Assembly: GCF_028869115.1 (NCBI RefSeq)
Contig: NZ_CP079800.1
Coordinates: 2,579,501 to 2,643,500 of the forward strand
Source of the DNA: Pseudemcibacter aquimaris
Lineage (GTDB): Bacteria; Pseudomonadota; Alphaproteobacteria; Sphingomonadales; Emcibacteraceae
Direction of reading: 5' to 3'
Length of the DNA stretch: 64,000 nucleotides
Shown: piece after piece, positions 63,267 to 64,000 of the stretch
How positions within the stretch are numbered: the first letter of the stretch is position 1
Layout: every line of letters starts with the position of its first letter
The notes under the pieces: generated by a model
Databases searched by the model: none
What the model was told of the DNA's origin: nothing
Seen by the model: the letters and a program-made list of their open reading frames with translations, nothing else
Made by a program: the position numbers and the translations under genes

Positions 63267-64000
63267 TCATTCTTCTTCGTATTTAACGACGACTTTATTT
63301 CTCCCGTTTTCCTTTGCTTCATATAAACATTTATCAGCATATGATAATAATTCATCTGCATCTTCACTATGCCCTACATAAACGCCAATACTGATGGTGG
63401 GGTTAATGATTTCATTATCAATTTCCATGGTAACATCGTTAACAGCTTGTCTAATATGGTCAAATTTTTCTTCTACTTTTTCAACATCCATATCTGTTGC
63501 AAGAATTGCAAATTCCTCACCACCCGTCCTAGCAAGCACATCACTTTTTCGGATATTTTCTGATAGTACATTACCTATCAAAATAAGAACCTGATCCCCC
63601 ACATCATGGCCGAATGTATCATTAATTTTTTTGAAGTGATCCACATCAAGCATCGCTGCAACAGGAGGCACTTTCCGTCTATCTAACCCGGAAAGGAGCG
63701 GTTCTGTTACCTCGAAAAATGACCTGCGGTTTCTTAATCCTGTCAGAAAATCATAACTCGCCAGATTTTCAAGCTGTTCAATATGTTCAAGATAATCAAG
63801 ATTTTGTGAAACCCGGCAATAGAACTCTTCTGCATCAAAAGGTTTTGAAATAAAGTCATTGGCACCAATTTTAATGAATTGCGCCGACAACCCTTGTTGT
63901 TCTGAGCTGGAAACCGCAATAATCGCAAGCTTGCTTTTTGGATGTTCTTCACGGATGTTTTTCGTTAATTCAAACCCATCCATTTTCGGCATATTGTAAT
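63267..64000 (-). CDS. Response regulator with GGDEF domain (runs off window)
   Basis: A diguanylate cyclase whose N-terminus lies beyond the right edge. The visible part begins within a receiver domain (YNMPKMDGFELTKNIREEHPKSKLAIIAVSSSEQ, invariant Lys in FISKPFD) and continues into GGDEF: DFLTGLRNRRSF, DVDHFKKINDTFGHDVGDQVL and the active site RTGGEEFAIL. The RKSD inhibitory site lies exactly five residues before GGEEF, so the enzyme should make c-di-GMP and be feedback inhibited by it. It is convergent with the DUF2786-like gene. Confidence 0.93.
   Translation of the reverse strand, partial: YNMPKMDGFELTKNIREEHPKSKLAIIAVSSSEQQGLSAQFIKIGANDFISKPFDAEEFYCRVSQNLDYLEHIEQLENLASYDFLTGLRNRRSFFEVTEPLLSGLDRRKVPPVAAMLDVDHFKKINDTFGHDVGDQVLILIGNVLSENIRKSDVLARTGGEEFAILATDMDVEKVEEKFDHIRQAVNDVTMEIDNEIINPTISIGVYVGHSEDADELLSYADKCLYEAKENGRNKVVVKYEEE

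Overview
This is a 64 kb stretch of chromosome from a moderately AT-rich alphaproteobacterium, probably marine. I infer this from the short-form hisG beside hisD, the hisG-hisD/DUF2948/murA neighbourhood, the DUF2849 and DUF934 genes around the sulfite reductase, a ChrR-type ECF sigma system, CtrA-like boxes and GANTC (CcrM) sites. A Kordiimonadales/Emcibacter-like lineage would fit, but that is a guess. I see no phage, insertion sequence, CRISPR array or integrase. Coding density is high, genes often overlap by 1, 4 or 8 bases, and no gene-free stretch exceeds 300 bases.

Layout. 1-4.1 kb (minus): hisG-hisD (hisD runs off the left edge), a VOC protein, DUF2948, murA, dcd and a 43-residue basic protein. 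A tRNA-Thr(GGT) follows at 4.3 kb. 4.5-7.5 kb: DUF1348, an unrecognised membrane protein and an exported double-VOC protein. 7.6-14.5 kb: an ECF sigma/ChrR-type anti-sigma pair with its apparent target genes (DUF6134, SDR, DUF3833, cyclopropane-fatty-acid-synthase-like enzyme, DUF1365, FAD oxidoreductase). Three promoters of the form TGATCC-N18-TAnnnA tie these genes into one regulon that probably modifies membrane fatty acids under photo-oxidative stress. 14.6-18.5 kb: DUF418 protein, TonB-dependent receptor and a small His/Cys membrane protein behind a Zur-like palindrome. 18.5-27.3 kb: alanine symporter, M20 amidohydrolase, S9 peptidase, DUF1272, HxlR regulator, GST and small proteins. 27.5-32 kb: assimilatory sulfate reduction (cysG, DUF2849, sulfite reductase, DUF934, APS-type cysH). 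32-45.7 kb: amino-acid and peptide metabolism (LysR regulators, M20 and M17 peptidases, a solute symporter, a B12-dependent mutase-like protein with a pyrroline-5-carboxylate-reductase-like partner, two saccharopine dehydrogenases, a serine hydrolase). 45.8-56.7 kb: AAA ATPase, YfiR-domain histidine kinase, sugar symporter/glucokinase, Lrp regulator, FAD protein and gamma-glutamyltransferase, then tRNA-Arg(CCT). 56.8-64 kb: GFA protein, a PAS-like protein and a signalling operon (STAS, CheY, CheA, histidine kinase, response regulator), with a REC-GGDEF cyclase running off the right edge.

The most unusual objects are: (1) the cheA gene, whose reading frame switches inside the ATP-binding domain into the tail of a chemoreceptor-like protein, followed at once by a kinase that has lost half of its GAF domain; (2) two back-to-back consensus CtrA boxes plus four GANTC sites in the promoter region of that operon; (3) the sigma/anti-sigma regulon, whose anti-sigma factor has lost both zinc-binding cysteines of its sigma-binding domain but keeps all four cupin metal ligands; and (4) the B12-dependent mutase/reductase operon of unknown substrate.
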